Positions 1-7,267 of a stretch of DNA of 64,000 bases are shown one piece after another. Both the position numbers and the translations under genes were made by a program. The stretch's first letter is position 1, and each line of letters opens with the position of its first letter. The stretch is taken from the NCBI RefSeq assembly GCF_014490555.1, contig NZ_CP061032.1, positions 434,001 to 498,000 on the forward strand. Direction: 5' to 3'. The stretch comes from Corynebacterium lujinxingii (GTDB taxonomy: Bacteria > Actinomycetota > Actinomycetes > Mycobacteriales > Mycobacteriaceae). The notes beneath the pieces are model-generated. The model did no database searches. It saw only the letters and a program-made list of their open reading frames with translations, and had not been told where the DNA came from.

Positions 1-62
1 GGTTCGTCGCAACTAGATCTATGGCGCCAGTGAACGGGCGACGCACGAGTGAGGGGGGTTAG

Positions 63-500
63 CTATTTTTTTCCAATATCCCTTACGGATACGTGACCTG
101 TAAGGTTTTCTCCCGGAAAGCAGATGGGGCTTTTTCCGAGATTTTCTCGTCTTTCATTGATGGAAAAAACGAAATGAGAAAATTGAGGGACGATCTGCAC
201 CGCTGGGAACTCCTCCCTCAACTTATACGTGATGTCCCAACCCTTGTCGTACCACCGAAACCGATCGAATTCTTCTTTCCACTTAGGTCGCTCGCGAAAG
301 CTGTCAGGTTCCTCGATGAAATTTAATCCAAATTCTCTCGTCCACTCAAGGATCTCGTTTCCCAAAGCAGGTTCTATGCCTAAATCCGCGGGAAGATAGT
401 AGCCCCTTCCTTCGGAACCGGTAAGTACTAGTTCTTTAGAAGGCCACAAGGAACTTGGATGGCTATATTCTGGCCGGAGGAAAATTTGATGGCATTCCAC
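63..500 (-). CDS. Hypothetical protein, AT-rich orphan
   Basis: Unrecognised 145-residue protein starting at a GTG. It is rich in charged and aromatic residues (Trp, Phe, Tyr) with no membrane segment or signal peptide, so it should be a soluble cytoplasmic protein. Base composition is clearly more AT-rich than the 60-plus % GC genes to the right, which suggests acquisition. Its stop is 60 bases from the window edge, so what lies downstream cannot be seen. The start is uncertain. I infer a real gene mainly from length, amino-acid composition and the lack of a better frame here; no function is proposed. Confidence 0.5.
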   Translation of the reverse strand: MECHQIFLRPEYSHPSSLWPSKELVLTGSEGRGYYLPADLGIEPALGNEILEWTREFGLNFIEEPDSFRERPKWKEEFDRFRWYDKGWDITYKLREEFPAVQIVPQFSHFVFSINERRENLGKSPICFPGENLTGHVSVRDIGKK

Positions 501-636
501 GAAACTAGGCTACCGTCAATTTTACTGCCACGAAAGTGGAAGCCCCTTGACGCATCCCGCCCATTCTGCCCCGCGACACGCCGAGCCAGACACACTTTTT
601 GACCCTTAACCCTCAATTCCCCTACCCCGTTTGATC

Positions 637-668
637 AAAAAACCGCCAATCCCCAGAGGGGAAGGCGG
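637..668 (-). terminator. Intrinsic terminator, leftward
   Basis: Stem CCGCC/GGCGG continuing into TCCCC/GGGGA around an AGA loop; on the minus strand it is followed by six T residues. It would stop leftward transcription, yet no minus-strand gene is visible to its right before the plus-strand genes at 1068, so it may have lost its gene. Confidence 0.6.
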
Positions 669-689
669 GAGTAACGCCAGTAACTACCC

Positions 690-740
690 GGGGTGGCTCA
701 ATTGCCAGCAGGTAGAGCGATTTCCCTTTTCGCTCCGTTT
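690..740 (+). other. tRNA-like 5' fragment
   Basis: The stretch looks like the acceptor strand and D-arm of a tRNA (GGGTGGCTCAATTG, then GTAGAGC; D-stem GCTC 696-699 with GAGC 715-718). No anticodon loop or T-arm follows; instead a GAGCGA/TCGCTC hairpin is present. It is not a functional tRNA. It may be a relic of integration into a tRNA gene, or chance. Confidence 0.3.
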
Positions 741-744
741 CTAC

Positions 745-865
745 GTGTGAGGGTCAGGATGTGAGGGGTCCGCCGTCGCTGTGCCGGCCGTTTTTCGGCG
801 ATGGCGACCCCTTCACATCCTTCCCCTCACAAGTAGCGGCGGCTCACATCCTGCCCTTCGCATCT
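745..865. repeat. Palindromic foldback repeat, copy 1
   Basis: Degenerate copy of an element built on TGTGAGGGGCAGGATGTGAG and its reverse complement. Here the left arm is TGTGAGGGTCAGGATGTGAG, the centre contains TTCGGCGATGGCGACCCC, and two right arms follow (CACATCCTTCCCCTCACA and CTCACATCCTGCCCTTCGCA). Related copies lie at 8221-8371 and 39117-39207. All three are intergenic. Confidence 0.8.
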
Positions 866-960
866 GGGGCCGGAAACCAGGCTGGATGCTTACTTCTAAA
901 CGCTTATTGCTCGAGTGGACCCCGCTGAAGATCCCATGTCGAGGAGTAATCATCCTGCAG

Positions 961-976
961 TAAGTAAGTAAGTAAG
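961..976. repeat. TAAG tetranucleotide tract
   Basis: Four perfect TAAG units about 90 bases upstream of the PH-domain gene at 1068. The rest of 866-1067 shows no gene and no clear promoter. Such tracts can slip, but it is too far from the start codon to affect translation directly. Confidence 0.7.
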
Positions 977-1067
977 CATCCTCGGTCAGACCCGGCACAC
1001 CCAGCCGCCACCGCTATCCCCGCCGACACCAACGGCGAAATGAAAACCGGCTGGTAGCGTAATCGCC

Positions 1068-1610
1068 ATGTCAGATGCGCCCCCTGAGCAGCAGAACCCG
1101 CAACAGCAGAACCCACAGCAGCAAAACCCGCCCCAACCCCTGCCCACCTCGGTAGAGACGATGAACAAGGTCTCCCCGAAGTTGATGTGGCCGAAGTTGG
1201 TCAGCAACGCCATTTGGTTCGTCATCGTCTGTGGCGGGCTCTACCTGTGCTACCGGGAGTGGGGCTGGGGTTTTCTCATCCCGTTGGGCATTTTCGCGGT
1301 GTTTTTCATTTGGCGGTTTTTCCTCATCCCGTTCCAGGTGCACAACATGGGCTGGCTGGAGACGGATAACGAGTTGGTGCTGAGCACCGGCAAGATGTTC
1401 CACACCATCACGGTGATTCCATACGGGCGTATCCAGTTTGTGGATGTGGAGTCGGGCCCGATTTCGCGCTCTCTGGGGCTGAAGGAGTTGAAGGTGCATA
1501 CGGCGTCGAGTTCGTCGAATTCGGATTTGCCAGGCCTGCTGGAAAGTGACGCGGATGCGTTGCGTGACCGCCTGGCCGTCAAGGCCCGCGAGCGGATGAG
1601 CGGCCTGTGA
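1068..1610 (+). CDS. PH domain-containing membrane protein (YdbS-like)
   Basis: A 180-residue protein of the bacterial PH (bPH2, YdbS/YdbT-like) group. The N-terminal 20 residues are a Gln/Pro tail with QQNP repeated three times at about 15-base spacing. Two hydrophobic segments follow at roughly residues 48-62 and 68-86, then a bPH2-type domain from about residue 95 to the end. Its stop overlaps the GTG start of the next gene by 4 bases, and the pair forms an operon of two PH-domain proteins, an arrangement common in actinobacteria and Bacillus. Predicted to act at the cytoplasmic membrane; molecular role unknown. Start ATG chosen because the Gln/Pro tail is already extreme and nothing upstream is conserved-looking. 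Confidence 0.85.
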   Translation: MSDAPPEQQNPQQQNPQQQNPPQPLPTSVETMNKVSPKLMWPKLVSNAIWFVIVCGGLYLCYREWGWGFLIPLGIFAVFFIWRFFLIPFQVHNMGWLETDNELVLSTGKMFHTITVIPYGRIQFVDVESGPISRSLGLKELKVHTASSSSNSDLPGLLESDADALRDRLAVKARERMSGL

Positions 1611-2980
1611 GCACAAGCGTGTCGACGATCCCCGGTATGGAGGGCTACCGCCACGTCCATCGCCTGACTCCGCTGCTTCGTGTGTGGACGTTTCTGCTGG
1701 CCCTAGCCACGATTGCCGTGTTCAACTTCACCATGCCGATCTACCACTGGGTGCAGCGCGAAAACGTCGGGGTAGCACAGATCGCGTGGGGCATCGGCGG
1801 GGTTGTGGCAGCGCTGGCGGTGATTTTCGCGGTGTCGCAGATTTGGTGGCGGCGCAGCGGCTTCAAAATCGGCGACGAAGAAGTGGAAACGCGCAAGGGC
1901 GTGCTGACCAACCAGGTGCGTTCGGCGCGCTACGACCGCGTCCAGGCCGTCGACGTCATCGAGTCGTTCGCCCCACGCATCTTCGGCCTCGCGTCGGTGC
2001 GCATCGAGGCCGCCGGCACCGCGGATTCCGCCATCGACATCACGTACCTGCCGCGCGACGAGGCGGAACAAGTGCGCCGTCAGCTCCTTGCCCGCATTGG
2101 CGGCCCCACGAAACAGTTGCTTGACGACGACCCCAGCACCGGCGAGCTCGTCCCACCCATCCCAATCCACCGTTCTTTGGTGGGCACCGCGTTCCAGATG
2201 TCGACGCTGTTCACCATCGTGTGGGCGACGATCCCGCTGTGGACGGACCTGTCGGCGGCGGCGATCGTCCCTGTGGTGGTGGGATTTTTGCCCCGGATCT
2301 GGCGAACCATCGACCAGTCGTGGCGGTTTACGGCCACGCAGGATGGGCAGGTGTTTCATTTGACGTACGGGCTGGCGAATCGTCGTCGGCAAGCAATGCC
2401 CCGCACCCGCATCCACGCGGTGCAGTTGCGCCAGCCGATGTTCTGGCGACTGTTCGGATGGTGGACGGTGTCCGTGGTGGTGGCGGGCTACGGCTCGGAG
2501 CGCAACAAGCAGACCGGCACGTCGAAGATCCTGCCGGTGGGCACGTGGGAGCAGGCGAAGGCGGTCGTGGATGCGATCGGGCCCATGACCGGCGACGAAC
2601 TCACCGACCTGAACAGTGCGCAATACCGTTCTCCACGCAGCGCCCGGTGGGTCTCGCCGATCGATTGGAAGCGACAGACGGTGACCGTCCGCAACGGTGC
2701 GATCGCGGCGACGGCGGGGCGCATAGGCCGGTGGTACCAGATGGTGGACATCCCGCACGTCCAGGAACTCAGCTACGAACAGGGCCCGCTGCAGCGCCAA
2801 CTCGGCATCGCGGATGTGGACCTGCACCTGGTCCCGGGGGCGTTTCGCGTGGCGTGTCGGGATATGGAGGAAGGTGCGGCGCGGGAGGTCGTCGATAAGC
2901 TACGCGCCCGCAAACTTCCGCCGTTGTCAGATCCCGCCGACGAAGCCGAGCTGGCGCCACGCCTCGTAGACGGCGAGTGA
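1607..2980 (+). CDS. PH domain-containing membrane protein (YdbT-like)
   Basis: A 457-residue protein with membrane segments near residues 28-48, 58-78 and about 195-235, each followed by bPH2-type soluble stretches, as in the YdbT family. It starts at a GTG overlapping the stop of the shorter PH protein, so the two are translationally coupled. Oddity: the last 16 codons and the stop lie in a 52-base segment duplicated at 4297-4348, and the minus strand of the same segment encodes the end of TrmL. The C-terminal tail is therefore overprinted on trmL sequence and is unlikely to be a conserved part of the PH protein. Confidence 0.85.
   Translation: MSTSVSTIPGMEGYRHVHRLTPLLRVWTFLLALATIAVFNFTMPIYHWVQRENVGVAQIAWGIGGVVAALAVIFAVSQIWWRRSGFKIGDEEVETRKGVLTNQVRSARYDRVQAVDVIESFAPRIFGLASVRIEAAGTADSAIDITYLPRDEAEQVRRQLLARIGGPTKQLLDDDPSTGELVPPIPIHRSLVGTAFQMSTLFTIVWATIPLWTDLSAAAIVPVVVGFLPRIWRTIDQSWRFTATQDGQVFHLTYGLANRRRQAMPRTRIHAVQLRQPMFWRLFGWWTVSVVVAGYGSERNKQTGTSKILPVGTWEQAKAVVDAIGPMTGDELTDLNSAQYRSPRSARWVSPIDWKRQTVTVRNGAIAATAGRIGRWYQMVDIPHVQELSYEQGPLQRQLGIADVDLHLVPGAFRVACRDMEEGAAREVVDKLRARKLPPLSDPADEAELAPRLVDGE
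2929..2980. repeat. Direct repeat flanking abi, left copy
   Basis: 48 bases (2929-2976) are identical to 4297-4344, then one mismatch, then TGA in both. On the plus strand it encodes the C-terminus of the PH protein. On the minus strand it still reads as the last 17 residues of TrmL followed by TGA, with one Val-to-Leu change. The repeat period is 1368 bases. Confidence 0.95.
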
Positions 2981-3001
2981 GACTAAGGTAAGTTCAGAGG
3001 G

Positions 3002-3976
3002 TCAAGAAAGCACGGTGTTCCCTCGCTCTTTGTGAGATGTTTGCGTGATTCCGTACCGGTAGAGAGGATTGGAATTTACGATGCCAAGGATTTGATCCAT
3101 TGCAGTTTGACGTCGCGATGGAACCTGGAAAAGTGCGATGTTGGCGAATGCCATCAGCTGGGATTTCGGGTCTACAGATCTTAGATCTTTGTTAAAAACT
3201 TTGGGCTTTTTCGGCGAGTTGTTGGCTGGGCGCATCCATAAACGCGCATGATGACAAATCAGATTTCGAGTGACCGCTAGTGACTCAACACCGGTCGAGA
3301 AGACACCAGCATTAATCTCCATCGCCCTCGCAATCTTCCGCCAAGTTCGATTCGCGGCACTTTCAGTGTGCGCGTCGCTTGCCATGATGAATTTTCCTAG
3401 CTGACCCAAAGTGAATGCATCAATCGCACCCCAAAGTTCAATATCGCTTACGAGTTCTAGACATTTGTCGTGGTCTGCCGCGGTGTATCGGCGTGGGGGC
3501 TCGACCCCCATTTCTGCGGCACGCAGTTTGATCTTCTCAACTACGTAGTCTTCGTCGTAGCGGTAGAGTTCTTTAAGAATTCCTGCGACAACATCTCTAG
3601 CCGTGTATTCCCGCGATAACGGCTGCAATCGCTCCTCGTTCAAGTAGCTAGTAGGGCTGTTTTCTTCGCAAAAACACTGAACGGTGAGGTTGCGTAAGTG
3701 AAGCTCGGCATCTCTAATCAGGCTGAAAAGCAGCGCCGAGATCTGTCTGTCAATATCGATCAAGTCGAAAACATCTTGCGGATTGGGGGCGCCAGAGTAA
3801 ATCCCTCTGCGTTGCAGCATTCCATAGTTTTTGGCGTAGCCAAGAAAGTAATGGAAATTAATATGGTCGAGTGAGGAAGTTTGGTCATCGGTAAGCGGAA
3901 CGTTGCCGAAGTACCCCTTCTGTTTTATTAGAGCAGCCTTTTGCTCGGGAGTCGTCAGATATGGCTTGATGCTCAA
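3002..3976 (-). CDS. Abi_2 family abortive-infection-type protein
   Basis: About 324 residues. The sequence matches the Abi_2 (AbiD/AbiF-like) family: an N-terminal KPYLTTPEQ segment, a HYFLGY motif, a DIDRQ...LRDAELHLRN helix region, and the C-terminal signature RNLICHHARLW, which carries the RN-x(3)-HH arrangement typical of HEPN-like RNases. Family knowledge links such proteins to phage exclusion. The gene is clearly more AT-rich than its neighbours and lies inside a block bounded by 48-base direct repeats. The open frame extends to a TTG at 4084, but I prefer the TTG at 3976, which gives the usual family N-terminus and sits behind a TATAAAG box. Its stop is only 22 bases beyond the neighbouring PH gene stop. 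Confidence 0.8.
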   Translation of the reverse strand: MSIKPYLTTPEQKAALIKQKGYFGNVPLTDDQTSSLDHINFHYFLGYAKNYGMLQRRGIYSGAPNPQDVFDLIDIDRQISALLFSLIRDAELHLRNLTVQCFCEENSPTSYLNEERLQPLSREYTARDVVAGILKELYRYDEDYVVEKIKLRAAEMGVEPPRRYTAADHDKCLELVSDIELWGAIDAFTLGQLGKFIMASDAHTESAANRTWRKIARAMEINAGVFSTGVESLAVTRNLICHHARLWMRPANNSPKKPKVFNKDLRSVDPKSQLMAFANIALFQVPSRRQTAMDQILGIVNSNPLYRYGITQTSHKERGNTVLS

Positions 3977-4117
3977 TATTCTCGCTCGCTTTATAAGAAA
4001 AGGACCCCTGGTGGCGCATCGTGGAGAGGCTTTGCAGGGGGACCGTTGAATTTGAATATATATTAACAGCCGAGGGCTGGCCAAAATTACTCACTATTAC
4101 CCCCGTTTGTAGATGGC

Positions 4118-4136
4118 GTAAGCAGTGTTCGCTTAC
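4118..4136. promoter_or_regulatory. Inverted repeat between divergent genes
   Basis: GTAAGC-7-GCTTAC perfect inverted repeat in the gap between the leftward abi gene and the rightward 57-codon frame. Size and placement suit an operator; a TAAACT box follows at 4163-4168. No regulator is identified. Confidence 0.4.
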
Positions 4137-4174
4137 CACTGTTCAGTTGGAAGCAGGCATCTTAAACTGTCCTC

Positions 4175-4348
4175 ATGGTCGCAAGAATCGTGAGAAACGA
4201 AGAGGGATTCTTGGTCGCTGTCGGCTCATCTGAGGTCACGGACGAAGATGTCCGGCTGTTGGTTGCGGATCGTCTGGAATCGGTACGCGAGTATCTAGAT
4301 CCCGCCGACGAAGCCGAGCTGGCGCCACGCCTCGTAGACGGCGACTGA
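4175..4348 (+). CDS. Small ORF, 57 aa, divergent from abi
   Basis: ATG-initiated frame of 57 codons, acidic, beginning MVARIVRNEEGF. Its last 16 residues are encoded by the right direct repeat and differ from the PH protein C-terminus at 2929-2980 only in the final residue (Asp for Glu). It is divergent from the abi gene with a 19-base inverted repeat between them, so it could be a small partner such as an antitoxin or regulator. It could also be a chance fusion created when the cassette inserted. There is no clear Shine-Dalgarno sequence. I do not recognise a family. Confidence 0.4.
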   Translation: MVARIVRNEEGFLVAVGSSEVTDEDVRLLVADRLESVREYLDPADEAELAPRLVDGD

Positions 4349-4759
4349 CGCGGAGTTGGTCAGGTTCATGCTGCGCCGCGCCGGCAGCATGGGGATGCGC
4401 ACCTCGCGCGTGATCCGCGGGTGGGCGAGGTGCTCCTCGGGGATGCCGGTGGCCTCGTTGCCGAACAGCAGCGCGTCGCCGTCCTGATACGACACCTCGT
4501 GGTAGTGGTGCTCGGTGTGCGCGGTGAACGCGAAGATGCGTGAATCGGGGATGGCGTCGAAGCAGGCGTCGATGTTCGGGTGGATGATCACGTCCGCCAG
4601 GTCGTGGTAGTCCAGCCCTGCGCGTTTGAGGTGTTTGTCGTCGAAGTTGAAGCCGAGCGGCTCGACAAAGTGCAGTTGCGCGCCGGTGTTCGCGGCCAGG
4701 CGGATCGCTGCGCCGGCGTTGCCGCCGATGGCCGGGTTGTCGTAGATCAGGTGGAGCAC
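4295..4759 (-). CDS. trmL: tRNA (cytidine(34)-2'-O)-methyltransferase TrmL
   Basis: A SPOUT-class (SpoU/TrmH) methyltransferase of 154 residues, the usual length of TrmL, which 2'-O-methylates the wobble base of some leucine tRNAs. Seen motifs: N-terminal DNPAIGGNAGAAIRLAAN, the middle LLFGNEATGIPEE, and motif 3 with the SMNLTNSASVAVYEAWRQ stretch, together forming the knotted AdoMet site. I start it at GTG 4759; a much longer open frame upstream is antisense to folD and not real. The final 17 codons lie in the right direct repeat and end at TAG, while the left repeat would end the same peptide with TGA. It diverges from folD with about 24 bases between starts. Confidence 0.88.
   Translation of the reverse strand: MLHLIYDNPAIGGNAGAAIRLAANTGAQLHFVEPLGFNFDDKHLKRAGLDYHDLADVIIHPNIDACFDAIPDSRIFAFTAHTEHHYHEVSYQDGDALLFGNEATGIPEEHLAHPRITREVRIPMLPARRSMNLTNSASVAVYEAWRQLGFVGGI
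4297..4348. repeat. Direct repeat flanking abi, right copy
   Basis: Partner of 2929-2980. It encodes the authentic TrmL C-terminus on the minus strand and the tail of the 57-codon frame on the plus strand. The single mismatch is at 4345 (C, against G in the left copy). Confidence 0.95.
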
Positions 4760-4783
4760 GCCTGACAGTCTAGGATTGGAGCT

Positions 4784-5644
4784 GTGACTGCGATCAAACT
4801 GGACGGAAAACTCTACCGCGAGGAGATTTTCGCGGACCTGCGCGAACGCGTTGCGCGGCTGAAAGAACAGGGCATCACCCCGGGCCTGGCGACAGTGCTC
4901 GTCGGCGAAGACCCCGCCAGCCAGAACTACGTGCGCATGAAGCACAAGGACTGCGAAGAACTCGGCATCGCGTCCATCATGAAGGAACTGCCTGGCGACT
5001 GCACTCAAGAAGAGCTCGAGGCGCTTATCGACGACCTCAACACCGACGATTCCGTCACCGGCTACATCGTCCAACTGCCGCTGCCGAAGCACCTGGATGA
5101 AAACCGCATTCTGGAACTGATCGACCCGGCCAAGGACGCCGACGGCCTGCACCCGGTCAACCTGGGCAAATTGGTCCTCAACGAGCCCGCGCCCCTGCCG
5201 TGCACCCCGAACGGCTCCATCAAGCTGCTGGAACGCTTCGGTGTTGATCTGAACGGCGCGATCGTGTGCGTGATCGGCCGGGGCGTGACCGTGGGCCGCC
5301 CGATCTCGCTGATGCTCACCACCCGCGACGTCAACGCCACCACCGTGTTGTGCCACACCGGCACCAAGGACCTGGCCGCGGAGACCCGACGCGCCGACGT
5401 GGTTATCGCCGCCGCCGGCAAGCCGCACATGATCACTGCAGACATGATCAAGGAGGGCGCCGCGCTTCTCGACGTCGGAGTCTCCCGCGTCGACGGCAAA
5501 ACCGTCGGCGACCTGCACCCGGACGTGTGGGAGAAGGCCGGCTGGGTTTCCCCGAACCCGGGCGGTGTCGGCCCGATGACCCGCACGTTCTTGGTGCGCA
5601 ACATTGTGGAAAGCGCCGAGCGCCAGGCGGAGCAACTTGCTTAA
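4784..5644 (+). CDS. folD: Bifunctional methylene-THF dehydrogenase/cyclohydrolase FolD
   Basis: 286 residues, standard for FolD, which interconverts 5,10-methylene-, methenyl- and 10-formyl-tetrahydrofolate for purine, thymidylate and methionine synthesis in the cytosol. Seen: a VGEDPASQNYVRMKHKDCEELG region containing the conserved YxxxK pair, the GYIVQLPLPKHLDE signature, the dinucleotide-binding GRGVTVGRPI motif and the C-terminal PNPGGVGPMT motif. Start is the GTG at 4784. It is divergent from trmL and its end overlaps a short DUF3017 gene, so the two are probably co-transcribed. Confidence 0.95.
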   Translation: MTAIKLDGKLYREEIFADLRERVARLKEQGITPGLATVLVGEDPASQNYVRMKHKDCEELGIASIMKELPGDCTQEELEALIDDLNTDDSVTGYIVQLPLPKHLDENRILELIDPAKDADGLHPVNLGKLVLNEPAPLPCTPNGSIKLLERFGVDLNGAIVCVIGRGVTVGRPISLMLTTRDVNATTVLCHTGTKDLAAETRRADVVIAAAGKPHMITADMIKEGAALLDVGVSRVDGKTVGDLHPDVWEKAGWVSPNPGGVGPMTRTFLVRNIVESAERQAEQLA

Positions 5645-5972
5645 CCCTCCGTCCGGCTTGACGCTGGACAACCCCCACGACCGCGGCCTCGCGCCGTCCA
5701 TGCTGCCGCTGTGGGCGCAACGCGCCATGGCCGGGGTGTTTCTCGTCGCGTTCGTGCTCTCCGGCGTCTATGCCGCCACCGAGCACTGGCGCCGCGCCAC
5801 GTTCACCCTCGGCGCGGCGATGCTGTGGCTCACCCTGGTGCGCCTGATGTGCGACTCCAAGGTGATCGGCCTGGTGGCCGTGCGTTCCAAGCGTTTCGAC
5901 GCCTTATTCACCACCGTCCTCGGGGCGGCCATGATGTGGCTGTCCTGGTCGGTGGACGCGCTGGGGTCTTAA
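5637..5972 (+). CDS. DUF3017 domain-containing membrane protein
   Basis: About 111 residues with three hydrophobic segments (near residues 25-45, 48-70 and 85-105), matching the DUF3017 family that follows folD in many corynebacteria and mycobacteria. The start is ambiguous: a TTG at 5604 lies well inside folD, and I prefer the TTG at 5637, which overlaps the folD stop. It ends 4 bases into the convergent metX 3' end. Function unknown; an inner-membrane protein is expected. Confidence 0.75.
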   Translation: MLNPPSGLTLDNPHDRGLAPSMLPLWAQRAMAGVFLVAFVLSGVYAATEHWRRATFTLGAAMLWLTLVRLMCDSKVIGLVAVRSKRFDALFTTVLGAAMMWLSWSVDALGS

Positions 5973-7138
5973 ATGTCGTAGGCGCCGCGTTCCGCAGCCA
6001 CCTCGCGCGCGGACGGCGTTTCGTGGGTGAGGGTGATGAAGTTACGCAGGATCCGGTCCATCTGGCGCGCCTCGACAAGAAACGCGTCGTGACCCACCGG
6101 GGAGGACAACTTCGCCATCGCGAGCAGGTTGCCCAGGTTACGCGAGAGGTGTTCCTGCTGGTGGTAGGGGTAGAGAATGTCGGTATCAACCCCGACGATC
6201 ATCGTCGGCACAGTCGACGATGCCAGCGCCTTGTTTAGCCCGCCGCGCCCGCGACCTAGGTCGTGGCGGTTTAACGCTTCGGTGAGGATGACGTACGAGG
6301 CGGCGTCGAAACGCTTGGTCAGCTTTGTGCCCTGATGCTCGAGGTAGGACTGCACGGCGAAACGCTGCCCGTCCTCCCGAAATGCGCCGAGGGGGTTCTC
6401 GCCGGATTGTGAGCTAGTGCCGAATCGCTCGTCGATCTCCAACTCGCCGCGGTACGTCAAGTGTGCGATGCGCCGCGCCGCCGCGAGCCCCGCATCCGGT
6501 GTCCGGCCACTGCCGTGATAATCGCCGCCCTGCCAGTCCGGGTCCTGGGTGATCGAGGTGATCTGCGCAGTCTGGATACCGATTTGCCACGCACTCGCGC
6601 GTGCGGACACCGCCAGCACCAGCGCGTAGTCCACCTGCTCGGGATAGAGCAGCGTCCACTCCAGCACGCGGGCCCCGCCCATCGATCCGCCGATGATGGC
6701 GTGGACCCGGCCGATACCGAGCGCATCCAAAAACGCGTGCTCGGCGTGCACCATGTCGCGTATCGACACCGCCGGGAATCGCGAGCCCCACACCCCGCCG
6801 TCCGGGTGCTCGCTCGCCGGGCCAGTCGACCCGTAGCAGGATCCCAGCGCGTTGGTGCAGATCACGCACCACTCGTCGGTGTCCAACGCCTTGCCCGGGC
6901 CGATCGCCTCGCACCACCAGTCGTTGGCTTCCGTTCCTCCCGTGAGCGCGTGCTCGACGATGATGATGTTGTTCTTGCCGTCGAGGTCGCCTTTCGGTGT
7001 GCCCCATCGTCGATAAGCGATGTGCGTATCGACGACCACCGCGCCCGCCTCGGTGGCGAGGTCGCCGATCGCGACGGTGGCGAGTTGTCCTTCCGGAGCC
7101 AGCTCCACGGGCGGGTAGGGGTGATTATGATTCGCCAT
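5969..7138 (-). CDS. metX: Homoserine O-acetyltransferase MetX
   Basis: About 389 residues of the alpha/beta-hydrolase MetX family, which transfers acetyl from acetyl-CoA to homoserine in methionine synthesis. Seen: VEHALTGG, the TNALGSCYGSTGP block, the nucleophile elbow GGSMGG, and near the C-terminus the acid/base residues in VGVDTDILYP and SPVGHDAFL. I start at the ATG giving MANHNHPYP (7138), four codons into the longest frame. In Corynebacterium metX usually sits with metY; no sulfhydrylase is adjacent here. It is convergent with the DUF3017 gene with a 4-base overlap. Confidence 0.93.
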   Translation of the reverse strand: MANHNHPYPPVELAPEGQLATVAIGDLATEAGAVVVDTHIAYRRWGTPKGDLDGKNNIIIVEHALTGGTEANDWWCEAIGPGKALDTDEWCVICTNALGSCYGSTGPASEHPDGGVWGSRFPAVSIRDMVHAEHAFLDALGIGRVHAIIGGSMGGARVLEWTLLYPEQVDYALVLAVSARASAWQIGIQTAQITSITQDPDWQGGDYHGSGRTPDAGLAAARRIAHLTYRGELEIDERFGTSSQSGENPLGAFREDGQRFAVQSYLEHQGTKLTKRFDAASYVILTEALNRHDLGRGRGGLNKALASSTVPTMIVGVDTDILYPYHQQEHLSRNLGNLLAMAKLSSPVGHDAFLVEARQMDRILRNFITLTHETPSAREVAAERGAYDI

Positions 7139-7267
7139 GCACCGCAATCTAGTCCGCTTGGTCTGCAGTTGTGTACCAAGCGGTCTAGTGGTGTGGTGTG
7201 GCCTTGGCGTTTAAGTGAATAAAAACCGTTTGGGAACCGTGTGCGGGTTTCGCGCGTCTGAATACGC

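Noticed and set aside
690..740. Functional tRNA gene
   Set aside because: No anticodon arm, T-arm or acceptor 3' strand can be drawn.
4295..5728. 477-codon open frame antisense to folD
   Set aside because: Only the last 154 codons (TrmL) are real; the upstream part is the antisense shadow of folD with repetitive His/Gly/Val composition.
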